This document shows, one piece after another, positions 1 through 6,501 of a DNA stretch of 10,278 nucleotides. Under the pieces are notes generated by a model. The model was not told the origin of the DNA. It did not search any database and worked only from the letters and a program-made list of their open reading frames with translations. Each line of letters starts with the position of its first letter. Position 1 is the first letter of the stretch. The stretch covers positions 1-10,278 of the forward strand of contig RXIE01000139.1 in assembly GCA_004212135.1 (NCBI GenBank). Reading direction: 5' to 3'. This stretch comes from Candidatus Methanophagales archaeon ANME-1-THS. Lineage in GTDB: Archaea > Halobacteriota > Syntropharchaeia > Alkanophagales > Methanospirareceae. Both the position numbers and the translations under genes were made by a program.

Positions 1-99
1 TACTATCTTTTCCTTTTGTGTTATCGTCTCTCGGACTGCTTCATGGGGAAATGATCCCTTGTTGTATTCCAACTCTGACAAAACTTCCTTTATTTCCAT
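1..99 (-). CDS. DUF1186-like protein, N-terminal 33 residues (cut by window edge)
   Basis: Minus-strand reading from ATG at 97-99 stays open to the window edge and begins MEIKEVLSELEYNKGSFPHE. The pattern of an acidic start, then LEYN-x-G-x-FP-x-EA, then a run toward KEKIV resembles the start of DUF1186 proteins as I remember them; their function is unknown to me. A good ribosome site (GAGGTGATT) lies just upstream, and the stop of the preceding 48-residue ORF is 4 bases from this ATG, so it appears to be the last visible gene of a minus-strand operon starting with the SWIM gene. Only the N-terminus is visible, so the family call is moderate. Confidence 0.6.
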   Translation of the reverse strand, partial: MEIKEVLSELEYNKGSFPHEAVRETITQKEKIV

Positions 100-103
100 A
101 CAA

Positions 104-250
104 TCACCTCATTATTCGCACCCGTACAATTTCCGACAACTCGTTCATATACGACAGTGTCGTATATTCTTCCAATTTGGGGTTATATGCGACAATGTCG
201 CTTATACATCCCTCTAACTGACTGCTTTTTATACATCGTTTTTCAACCAT
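104..250 (-). CDS. 48-residue small ORF, unknown
   Basis: ATG at 248-250 follows GGGGTGA with about 4 bases of spacing, and the TGA stop overlaps the ribosome site of the DUF1186-like gene. The predicted peptide starts MVEKRCIKSSQLEGC and ends VRVRIMR. It is soluble and mixed in charge, with two cysteines (residues 6 and 15). It has no motif I recognise. It lies in the same frame as the recombinase remnant upstream, separated by only TGA-AAC. Two strong palindromes fall inside it, so it may be a regulatory stretch that happens to be open rather than a protein. Tight spacing on both sides favours translation. Confidence 0.45.
   Translation of the reverse strand: MVEKRCIKSSQLEGCISDIVAYNPKLEEYTTLSYMNELSEIVRVRIMR
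147..167. repeat. Perfect odd palindrome, 10-base arms
   Basis: The core TATACGACAGTGTCGTATA is perfectly symmetric around base 157, with 10-base arms over 147-167. It shares the motif CGACA-N-TGTCG with a second palindrome centred at 195. Such paired dyads usually are repressor operators or short hairpins. It lies inside the 48-residue ORF, 48 bases upstream of the DUF1186-like start. Confidence 0.7.
184..206. repeat. Second palindrome with the same CGACA-N-TGTCG core
   Basis: GCGACAATGTCGC is symmetric around base 195. The symmetry extends to 184-206 with one mismatched pair (188/202). Its centre is 38 bases from the first palindrome. The two copies fall in different codon registers of the surrounding ORF, so the shared core is not explained by a repeated peptide. 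Confidence 0.65.
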
Positions 251-253
251 GTT

Positions 254-385
254 TCACCCCTTCATTTTTAAAAGATTATCCAATGGACCTTTTATAGCAC
301 CAAGATTCTTTGTGCTCACGTGCGTATATATTTCCGTTGTTTTTGAACTTTTATGCCCAGTAATTCTTGTAAGCTCCAACTTCAT
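254..385 (-). pseudogene. Tyrosine recombinase (XerA/XerD-like) C-terminal remnant
   Basis: The 43 residues from ATG 383-385 read ...ITGHKSSKTTEIYTHVS... followed by IKGPLDNLL. This is the end of a tyrosine recombinase: GHKSS-x-TTE-x-Y-THV carries the second active-site His (residue 11) and the nucleophilic Tyr (residue 20), and the tail resembles the STK-x-L-x-x-IK-x-PLDNL ending of archaeal and bacterial Xer-type enzymes. The catalytic core with both Arg residues, normally about 130 or more residues upstream, is missing. An in-frame TAA lies four codons before the ATG. The ATG overlaps the stop of the upstream helical ORF (ATGA), so translation by coupling is possible, but the piece cannot be an active recombinase. 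It marks an old integration or deletion junction. Confidence 0.85.
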
Positions 386-1146
386 ACCAGCTTAACTCCT
401 TGTATCTTCTCCATCAATTTCTTCTTACCCTTATTCGCCTCCATAAACGCCTGTATGTACCTTTTCCACTCCTCTTCATCCGCTATTCCTCTCATTGTCT
501 TCAAAATATCTATCGCATCGTCGTAGTAAACGTGTGAGCGATTTACAGCTTCAGTAACCCATGATTGGCACATTCTAAGCGCATATTCGTCCCTTAATTT
601 CTTCGCATAGCCCTTTATCTCCTCCTTACCCATTTCCATTAAGAATCTTTCCAGCACTCTCACCGCATAGTCCTGACTCCGTTCCAAAAGAGCATCTGCA
701 AATATCTTCGCTAACGTAACAGTTCGAACATACCCTATCGCTTCTTTCAGCTCACTCTCATCAGAATCATTCACGAGCAACCTTATCAATTCGTTAACCG
801 ACTCATGTGCTGATATAACCCCTTGCTTCAGTTTCTTGAGTGTCAATTTCAGCGCTTCTTCCTGCTTACCTTTCTCCCTCGCCGCGTCCGCAACCTCTAT
901 TATCATCACTGGATGCAACGTAGTAGAGGACATAGCGCGTTCTATCGCATCATCAAGGTGGGCATCATGCAATAGCACTGATATCGCTACACTTTCTCCG
1001 CATCTCGTTTTTATAGCTGATATAAGCTCCTCATACCTTCCTATTTTTTCAAATGCCCCCTTTATGAGCTTGTAGGTCTCAGGGTTGAAATGAGAAGAGA
1101 GCAAATCCAGGGCTGTGTTTATCGCTTCTTCCTCTTTCACCTCCAC
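382..1146 (-). CDS. C-terminal helical part of the SWIM protein (downstream of an in-frame TAG)
   Basis: About 254 residues, all alpha-helical in character. The stretch FNPETYKLIKGAFEKIGRYEEL matches the form of the C-terminal TPR-like repeats of SWIM zinc-finger proteins (F-x-x-x-P-x-x-x-Y-x-x-x-K...LG-x-W-EE). It is in the same frame as the ORF ending at 1168; the only interruption is TAG at 1168-1170, with the eight codons after it (FLGEKREV) leading straight into this ORF. I infer it is the continuation of that gene. If translated alone, GTG at 1138-1140 is the better start because GGGAGG lies 5 bases before it; GTG at 1144-1146 is the longer choice. Its TGA overlaps the recombinase remnant's ATG, so its true C-terminus may have been altered at that junction. 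Confidence 0.7.
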   Translation of the reverse strand: MEVKEEEAINTALDLLSSHFNPETYKLIKGAFEKIGRYEELISAIKTRCGESVAISVLLHDAHLDDAIERAMSSTTLHPVMIIEVADAAREKGKQEEALKLTLKKLKQGVISAHESVNELIRLLVNDSDESELKEAIGYVRTVTLAKIFADALLERSQDYAVRVLERFLMEMGKEEIKGYAKKLRDEYALRMCQSWVTEAVNRSHVYYDDAIDILKTMRGIADEEEWKRYIQAFMEANKGKKKLMEKIQGVKLV

Positions 1147-1167
1147 CTCCCTTTTTTCTCCTAAAAA

Positions 1168-2282
1168 CTAATTCAAAAGATTGAAATAGAGTTCATCAAG
1201 CGCATAATTCCGTCCTTCTTTTAGTCGCACTCCCTCCCGCACAAACTCAAAAGCCTCCTTTTCCTTGCCTTCCGCCATCAACGCCCTCGCCAATCTCAAA
1301 TAATCATCCTTAGTCTTTAGCCCTGCCTTTATCATCACCTTCAATGCCTCCTCATGCAAACCAAGATTTTCATACAAGCCAGATAGCAGGTCAAGGATTT
1401 TTCTTCGGTGATATTCAACATGAAAACGCTCTCCACTCTTTGGTATCCTTCTCAATAATTCCTCCCCTATAACCGCTATGTTCACCCTCGTTGCCACACC
1501 AAAAAGCATCTCATCCATATCCAGACCATAGTCCTCAACCTCGATTATCTCCATTATTTTGGATACCAGAGCTCTTTTCTCGTCCTCTTCCAACTTCTCC
1601 ACAATCTTGTTAAAATCCTCCACGCATTCTATCATAAAATTACCAAGTATTCCATCAGAGTCGTCCACTCCATTCTCAAAAGCATCCACTCCTCTCTCTA
1701 TCAATAAAAGATAAAGATCAACCGTTTCTTTGAAACTCCCTCCCTCTGCAAGCTTATCTCCTATCCGCTTCACTTCTTCTAACTCACTAACCACTCCAGG
1801 CACCGCATAATAGTCCAAAAAACCCCTCAATATATGGCTAATCCTTCTTGAAATCGCTTCTATGTTCACTCTCTTCTCACTAACCTCTTCAGAAAGAGCG
1901 AACTTCGATGCTAAAACAGGCTCCTCCTCTATTATTGCACCTATTATTTTTATGAGCTCGCTTTTATTCCATCTTTCCAGCGAAGCTAAAAGATTGTCAG
2001 CATCTAAAAATGAACTCCTTCCTTTCATCCATTGCAAAATTAGCGCTACTCCATGCTTGCACATCTCTCCAACCGGGCATGTGCATTCAGAGTGTATTTC
2101 ATCGGTGATTTCAACCCTCACCTTGTAGGGGTTAGGTGCCGAACCGAGCACTGTTCCAATGAGTTTATTTCCCTTTTCACTCCTATTTCCACATATCCCT
2201 TCTCAACATATTCCAGCCCGTTCGAGAATGTATTTTCACCAAATACCCGCCTTATTTCATCTCTACTTATATCACGCAGCAT
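1168..2282 (-). CDS. SWIM zinc-finger protein, N-terminal part, with a frameshift near 2172
   Basis: From ATG at 2280-2282 the first 37 residues (MLRDISRDEIRRVFG... to GVKR) are in one frame. The rest (GNKLIGTVLGSAPNPYKV... onward) is in the next, so one base appears to be missing around 2168-2177, at AAAAGGGAAA on the coding strand. Read together it is a typical SWIM domain: a beta-rich lead (F-x-x-G-x-x-Y-x-x-x-G...), then the zinc ligands CTCPVGEMCKH, followed by VALILQWM. A long helical region follows. SWIM domains bind zinc and are thought to mediate DNA or protein contacts; the archaeal members have no assigned role. The ORF ends at TAG 1168-1170, after which the same frame continues for over 260 codons. 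Frameshift plus TAG suggest decay, sequence error, or recoding. A usable GTG near 2149-2151 would give only a headless product. Confidence 0.8.
2168..2177 (-). other. Frameshift site within the SWIM gene
   Basis: The coding strand reads GTG AAAA GGG AAA TAAA. The upstream frame continues with ordinary codons but ends within about 20 residues, while the family-like sequence resumes in the -1 frame. A single missing base in the A4 or G3 run would restore one protein. The zero-frame codons (GTG AAA AGG GAA) do not form a standard X-XXY-YYZ slippery heptamer. Confidence 0.65.
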
Positions 2283-2330
2283 TTTCACTTCTATCCTTCT
2301 TAGCCTATAGCTCCACTCTAATTTGTTGTC

Positions 2331-2462
2331 ATGAAAATAATAATAAAAGTGGGTGGCAGCTTACTGGCTCAAGGACGAGACATTATACCTGTTCTCAGCG
2401 ATTATGAGCTCTCATCCATACTACATGCCGAGCATCACAACCAGGGGCATGAGCAGGAATAG
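2331..2462 (+). pseudogene. Orphan 5' end of an mfnE-like kinase gene
   Basis: ATG at 2331 opens MKIIIKVGGSLLAQGRDI... through LSDY (residue 25), which aligns codon for codon, without gaps, with the first 25 residues of the complete kinase at 6988 (MIAVIKLGGSLLAQGREI...LSDY). After about 2406 similarity stops and the frame runs to TAG at 2460-2462 through sequence that is antisense to the end of the CPBP protease gene. The remaining ~195 residues of the kinase, including the PGGGPF and WDVTSD motifs, are absent, so this cannot be functional. It sits divergently from the SWIM gene, 48 bases away. It is either the leftover of a disrupted or displaced kinase gene or a recombined paralogue. Confidence 0.85.
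2350..2377 (+). repeat. Left copy of the 28-base direct repeat
   Basis: This stretch matches 7007-7034 at 27 of 28 positions (mismatch at 2369/7026). The first 19 bases are identical (TGGGTGGCAGCTTACTGGC). Both copies encode the GGSLLAQGR turn of the kinase. Together they bracket the archaeosortase island. Confidence 0.85.
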
Positions 2463-3707
2463 GAAGATATTGGTCAAGCCATGTGAGATACTGACGCCGG
2501 CGATAGAGCCTGTGTACTTCACGGCGTAAGCATAGAAGTAGCCTATCAGGAAGACAAGCGCGATATCGACGACTGACAGGTTACCAATGTGCATTACGGT
2601 AAAAAGGATCGTGGGGAAGAGAATACCAAGGTGGGAATTGAAATACGCGATTGCATGATGTTGAATAATCCCGCGAAAAATAAGTTCCTCCATGAAACCC
2701 GTGTAGACCAGCATGATTATAATTGGCGCAATGAGCGATCTGAAGGACAGTTCTCCTATCAAGGGATTGGGCTTTAAGATGTAATACTCGACATAGCCGA
2801 ACAGTATGCCGGTACAGGAGATTGCCCCCTGCATGGGGATTTGTCTCAATTTCAAGACGAGACCGACATCACGTTCATTAAGATGCTGAAACCAAATCAA
2901 GAGGAAGGCGCTGACGAATAGCGGAATGCTCAATATCAGGAACCACTGCAAGAAATAGAACTTGGAAAGTGGAGCATAGAGTGATATTATTCGAATCAGA
3001 GGTGCGAGTGCAATGGACATCAGGAGATATGAACGCTGCTTTTCCGCAGTGTATAAAAATGCCGCATGGCCGAAGAGTGTGAACATAACGATACCATGAC
3101 AAAAAAGTCCCCAGTTGGGATTGAGGAGAGAAGTGATTAACTCTGAGGTGATGATAAGCACGAGGTAGCTAAATGGAATGAACCCCTTACCCCGGGTTAT
3201 TCTTGGTTTTGTTTTTGTTTTTGTGTCTGTTTCTCGCACTGGTGCGACCGGCGTCTCTAGTAATTTTATCTCTTTAGTTCCATTTATTTCCAGCGCTACA
3301 TATCTAAATAATCTAATCGTAATGTCAGTACGGATATATTTAGCCTCTTTTACCACGGTATCATCAAAATCAGGAGCTATGAGAAAGAGGTGCGGCATGT
3401 GCCCGTCAAGTATAATACCCTGTAATCGTTCTTTATAGGTATCCGCTATCCAATCAATCCCCAGCTCCAGCAGCCGATCATAAGCCTCTAAAGCCTCCCT
3501 TAATTGGTCTTTATCAACCCTTAGTTTCACCGCAATGAGCGTCACTATCCCTTCGGAATCAACGCCTAAAAAAGCTGATCTGTTCAATCCTGAGGTTTTA
3601 TTTCGATGTGTTAGTATTTTGAAGTTCTTCGCAATCTGGTTTGGTTCTTTAACCAGCAATGATTCGAGCTCTGCTTCATCTTGAATCCCAGCCTCTTTCA
3701 ATACCAT
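2421..3707 (-). CDS. CPBP (Abi/Rce1-type) intramembrane protease with N-terminal degenerate nuclease-like domain
   Basis: 428 residues. The C-terminal half is multi-spanning membrane protein with all CPBP motifs: EELIFRG (Glu340, Glu341, Arg345), FTVMH (His373) and ISHGLTN (His409, Asn413). CPBP proteins are membrane-embedded metal-dependent proteases, and relatives occur in exosortase loci. The first ~150 residues are soluble; ...LGVDSEGIVTLIAVKLR... looks like the strand-turn-strand of NucS/RecB-type nucleases, but the expected acid of the E-x-K pair is Ala59 and the upstream Asp seems replaced, so I expect no nuclease activity. A charged Thr/Lys linker follows. I chose ATG 3705-3707 because GGGAGG lies 7 bases before it; a TTG start at 3815 would add 36 residues. 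The gene ends at TAG, with a TGA two codons later. It follows the EpsI gene with a 153-base gap. Confidence 0.85.
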   Translation of the reverse strand: MVLKEAGIQDEAELESLLVKEPNQIAKNFKILTHRNKTSGLNRSAFLGVDSEGIVTLIAVKLRVDKDQLREALEAYDRLLELGIDWIADTYKERLQGIILDGHMPHLFLIAPDFDDTVVKEAKYIRTDITIRLFRYVALEINGTKEIKLLETPVAPVRETDTKTKTKPRITRGKGFIPFSYLVLIITSELITSLLNPNWGLFCHGIVMFTLFGHAAFLYTAEKQRSYLLMSIALAPLIRIISLYAPLSKFYFLQWFLILSIPLFVSAFLLIWFQHLNERDVGLVLKLRQIPMQGAISCTGILFGYVEYYILKPNPLIGELSFRSLIAPIIIMLVYTGFMEELIFRGIIQHHAIAYFNSHLGILFPTILFTVMHIGNLSVVDIALVFLIGYFYAYAVKYTGSIAGVSISHGLTNIFLFLLMPLVVMLGM

Positions 3708-3714
3708 CGCACTA

Positions 3715-3720
3715 CCTCCC
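3715..3720 (-). promoter_or_regulatory. Ribosome binding site deciding the CPBP start
   Basis: The minus strand reads GGGAGG followed by 7 bases and then ATG at 3705-3707. This is the best Shine-Dalgarno match in the region, and it supports the shorter protein over the upstream TTG or ATG starts. Confidence 0.65.
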
Positions 3721-3833
3721 GTGTAAGGAGAGAATGTCAACCATATCCGTGAGAATAGCTCGTAACAACCGCTGAGCCATTGAACGACCACCGCGGTCAT
3801 AACTGCTGCGAACAACCCTTCCTATCTTTGCTT

Positions 3834-3845
3834 GGTTATATACCT
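3834..3845 (-). promoter_or_regulatory. Possible TATA box for the CPBP gene
   Basis: The minus strand contains GTATATAACC in the gap between the EpsI and CPBP genes. A start about 25 bases downstream would give a leader of roughly 100 bases before the chosen ATG. It would let the protease be expressed apart from the sorting genes. Sequence match only. Confidence 0.35.
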
Positions 3846-3860
3846 CTGGAAGCATTTTTA

Positions 3861-4739
3861 TCACGTTCTCATGACTCTGATTCTGATTCTGATTCTGATT
3901 CTGATTCTGATGAATGGAAACAAGATGAATATAAGTGGTGCTGAGACCAGGAGCAGAATTACAAAAAAACCAAGCGTTCCATGCTCCATCACCAGTATTT
4001 CAGCGCACATTTTCTCTTCTGGCTTGAGCTCAAACATCTCGGGAAATGTATCCGCGGCGAGTTTTTTCGTGGATTCTAAGGTATCCGCGTATGAACCGTT
4101 TAAAGGTGCCAGGGCGGATAGTCGGACCAGTGTTATCTCCCGTGGAATGGCCATCCGCTCATCCTTTACATAATAGTAGAGCACGACCCTTCTTTCGGTT
4201 ATTTCACCATCAGTGCGTTTAATTACCACCAACTTCTCTGTGCTCATTTCACCCTTAAAAATAAGCCCTTCTCGCTCTGACCGCCAGTGTCCCTCAGCCC
4301 ATGAGGCATTAGCAATCTGAACTGGTTCTATTCCTTCTTCTTCTATCTCATATCCCAGTGCAGCGTAACAAACGGCAGGAGGATGGAACGAAGAGACATT
4401 GGTGCTTTGAATAATGAGGAAAAAGACCGGATTGGAGAAGTTGGGATTTCGATACGCACGGGAGATCAGGATATCCGCACCGAGTATCTCCTCGAACCTC
4501 GACCAGTTATAGCTTATGCTGTGCCACTCACCGATCTGTTGCGGGAACACCTTCATGAGCTCGGGATCCGCGAAATCCAGCTTCGTCCGGACAAATAGCT
4601 CTGTTCCGGAAGAACCTCGCAGCTCGGTTGCTATCAGTGAGACACCGCCGGGTGAGACCATGCTTGGCGTGGAGAGTAACGGCGTTAAAACCGTAACCAG
4701 TGCGATTATACCGATAGTTGTCCGAAAGGCTTGGTTCAT
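3861..4739 (-). CDS. Archaeosortase-associated EpsI-domain protein
   Basis: 292 residues with an N-terminal hydrophobic segment (residues ~7-24), a soluble outer domain, and a second membrane segment (~256-276) followed by a strongly basic tail. The signature SFHPPAVCYAALGYE (Cys124) is that of the EpsI/DUF3485 domain, found next to or fused with exosortases. Its exact role is unsettled, but it acts on the outer face of the membrane with the sorting enzyme. The ATG overlaps the archaeosortase TGA (ATGA), implying translational coupling and fixed stoichiometry. The tail is built from a six-fold ATC-AGA repeat giving (Ile-Arg)6, then VMRT. A transmembrane helix plus Arg-rich end mimics a sorting signal, so the protein could itself be a substrate or an anchored partner; this is inference. 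Confidence 0.85.
   Translation of the reverse strand: MNQAFRTTIGIIALVTVLTPLLSTPSMVSPGGVSLIATELRGSSGTELFVRTKLDFADPELMKVFPQQIGEWHSISYNWSRFEEILGADILISRAYRNPNFSNPVFFLIIQSTNVSSFHPPAVCYAALGYEIEEEGIEPVQIANASWAEGHWRSEREGLIFKGEMSTEKLVVIKRTDGEITERRVVLYYYVKDERMAIPREITLVRLSALAPLNGSYADTLESTKKLAADTFPEMFELKPEEKMCAEILVMEHGTLGFFVILLLVSAPLIFILFPFIRIRIRIRIRIRVMRT
3876..3911. repeat. Hexanucleotide tandem repeat, six units
   Basis: Six perfect units of TCTGAT (plus strand; ATCAGA on the coding strand) form a 36-base tract. It encodes the (Ile-Arg)6 tail of the EpsI-domain protein. Because the unit is six bases, gain or loss of copies changes the tail by two residues without breaking the frame. Confidence 0.95.
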
Positions 4740-5557
4740 ACTGATGCGGGCACGGGCATTCTCAACTTAAAAATCCGTGTAAAGGCAAAGATAAGCGCCA
4801 GAGCGAAGAAGAAGAAGAGGAGGCTGGAGACAGTATGGAAAAAACCAAGTGCAGCTTCGATACCATACCAATCACCGATGAGTACCGTAACGAAAAGCCT
4901 GAATATGTTTGATGCAAGTGCAAGTGGAATGACAAGCGCTAACAGTCCTATCCTGGCGAGCGGACTTCCATGAAGCAGGTATGCAATGATCGCCGTCAAT
5001 CCCAGAAGAGGCATAAGTCTATTCAAGCCACTGCATGCCGGTGCTATCCAGTACGTGTTTCCCGCGAGGCTTACATTGTTCCCAGTCATTGAAACACCCA
5101 TCCCAAGGAATCTAAACATCGCGGATACCGAAGATGCTGAGAGGTACTGAAGCGGAATTGCCACCGAATCTAAAAAGGGAAGGGGTATCGCAGTGGCGAA
5201 GAGAAAGATAGGAAAGAGAACGGGTTTTGCACCTTCTCCTAAAAACACTAATGCTAAGCCAGCCAGCACGAGCAGGAGCGAGAATGCAAGGAGCATGGGA
5301 TAGTGCCAGAGTATACCAAGGAGGTACAGGAAAAATCCGACTCCAAGCGGCAGAATATGCCAGTTCGCTGGTTCCTGATGATAAATCTCGCCGCGCTTGA
5401 GGTATATGAGCATTGGTCCTACAAGAAGCAGAAGCAATCCGTGACTGTAATATGGATTATATAGCCAAGCGGAGAAGAGCCACCGTACGACTTCTGAATA
5501 AAGGAGAGCTACGAGCAGCCCAGACCAGAAGAGGATGATACCTTCCTTCGTTCTCAT
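4736..5557 (-). CDS. Archaeosortase/exosortase-family sorting enzyme
   Basis: 273 residues, about eight membrane segments, normal length for the family. The catalytic triad is visible: Cys175 in IAPACSGLNR, Arg220 in ASNIFRLF and His241 in GFFHTVSS. The early YYSHG motif (36-40) also fits exosortases. These enzymes sit in the cytoplasmic membrane and are thought to cleave a C-terminal tripartite tail (short motif, helix, basic end) from secreted proteins and attach the product to a surface lipid or glycan. The subclass cannot be assigned from the sequence alone. The start is ATG 5555-5557; a longer frame upstream has no good start and overlaps the preceding gene. The putative substrate gene is immediately upstream (16-base gap), and the EpsI gene overlaps its stop. 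Confidence 0.93.
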   Translation of the reverse strand: MRTKEGIILFWSGLLVALLYSEVVRWLFSAWLYNPYYSHGLLLLLVGPMLIYLKRGEIYHQEPANWHILPLGVGFFLYLLGILWHYPMLLAFSLLLVLAGLALVFLGEGAKPVLFPIFLFATAIPLPFLDSVAIPLQYLSASSVSAMFRFLGMGVSMTGNNVSLAGNTYWIAPACSGLNRLMPLLGLTAIIAYLLHGSPLARIGLLALVIPLALASNIFRLFVTVLIGDWYGIEAALGFFHTVSSLLFFFFALALIFAFTRIFKLRMPVPASV

Positions 5558-5573
5558 GCGTAAAGAGAGTCCA

Positions 5574-6476
5574 TTAGCCTCCGTTTCTTTTCCTCTGCCT
5601 CCCAAAGAGAAAAGAAGCAGAGACCAGAACCAGCCCGCTTGCGAATAGAGCGAAGGCAGAAGCATCGGGAACTGGCGCTATAATACCTGCGCAGGTGGCG
5701 GAATCCAGGCCATCGAAGAGGGGATTGTACCTGAATGCACCCAGTCCCTGTTTATCGACGATGATATCGTACTCATGGTGCGTGATCGGTGCATCGACAG
5801 GTATGGACCATATCAACGTAGGTCCGAATTCACCGCTGATAGTGGTTCTGATCTGTTCCAGGTTGCCGGAAGGGTCTTCTGAAATGAGCAACGCATCCCA
5901 CCACTTTACCGGGTTATCCTGTATGAGCACCTGGTAGGTTGCACAGGGCCAGAACCTTCTCCCCTTCACATAGACCTCCTCGCCGGGTGCGAACTCATTT
6001 ATTTCATCGCCATCCTTATTACAGGAAATGACCACCGGTCTGAAACGATTATAAACGTTGAGCTTATCATTCTCTTTCCTGATAACGCAGATAATCTGAT
6101 CTTCGTTCTCGAGCATGGACGCCCTATCTTCGGTTATTATCAGCCATTCATCAGTAATAAGCGCTTCTTTGCTAAATTGGTTCACCATCCATCCTTCTTT
6201 TCTAAGCATCGTGACTTCTTTCTTAAGACGAGCATGTTCCGGAAGTGGAAACCCTTCTGCTTCAAAGTTCTGCTTCAGTTCTCCCGAGATCACACATTCG
6301 TTCAAGAGCTCTTCTGCAGCTCCGCTCATACTGAACAAAGGTTCAAGCGCTGGATATTCTTTCTCCTCTGGAGCTGCCAGAGCACTCGCAACCGAAGAGC
6401 TTGTCATGGCAAGCAGTACTATTGTCATGAGTATGCGTATGCAGATCCACTTCCCGATTTTTATCCTCTCGCTCAT
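5574..6476 (-). CDS. Secreted protein with PEP-CTERM-like sorting tail (probable archaeosortase substrate)
   Basis: About 300 residues. The N-terminus is a signal peptide: basic SERIKIGKWICIR, hydrophobic ILMTIVLLAM, and a likely cut after ASALA. The mature part is acidic, with several cysteines and a beta-rich look (EEVYVKGRRFWPCATYQVLI...), perhaps an Ig-like or adhesin-type fold; I do not recognise the family. The last 32 residues are a tripartite sorting signal: VPDAS, then the helix AFALFASGLVLVSASFLF, then GRQRKR. It resembles bacterial PEP-CTERM and VPDSG-type tails. Adjacency to the sortase suggests a dedicated enzyme-substrate pair. ATG 6474-6476 is favoured because it gives a normal signal peptide; ATG 6516-6518 is an alternative that adds 14 residues and overlaps the small ORF upstream. 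Confidence 0.85.
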   Translation of the reverse strand: MSERIKIGKWICIRILMTIVLLAMTSSSVASALAAPEEKEYPALEPLFSMSGAAEELLNECVISGELKQNFEAEGFPLPEHARLKKEVTMLRKEGWMVNQFSKEALITDEWLIITEDRASMLENEDQIICVIRKENDKLNVYNRFRPVVISCNKDGDEINEFAPGEEVYVKGRRFWPCATYQVLIQDNPVKWWDALLISEDPSGNLEQIRTTISGEFGPTLIWSIPVDAPITHHEYDIIVDKQGLGAFRYNPLFDGLDSATCAGIIAPVPDASAFALFASGLVLVSASFLFGRQRKRNGG

Positions 6477-6501
6477 TGGTATTTGTAGTATTCGCGCCTC
6501 C

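Noticed and set aside
18..221. Plus-strand 67-codon ORF
   Set aside because: It overlaps the DUF1186-like start and the 48-residue ORF on the other strand, both of which have better ribosome sites and tight operon spacing.
2168..2177. Programmed -1 slippage in the SWIM gene
   Set aside because: The codons at the site do not form a standard slippery heptamer, and no obvious downstream stimulator was seen; an indel is simpler.
3708..3815. Longer CPBP protein from TTG 3815 or ATG 3800
   Set aside because: The internal ATG at 3707 has a strong GGGAGG at ideal spacing; the extra residues show no domain.
3876..3911. Could the short tandem units be a CRISPR array?
   Set aside because: Units are six bases with no spacers; this is a simple coding microsatellite.
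3832..4173. Plus-strand ORF beginning with a Leu-Ile repeat
   Set aside because: It is the opposite strand of the EpsI gene's hexanucleotide tract and coding region; no ribosome site and no family resemblance.
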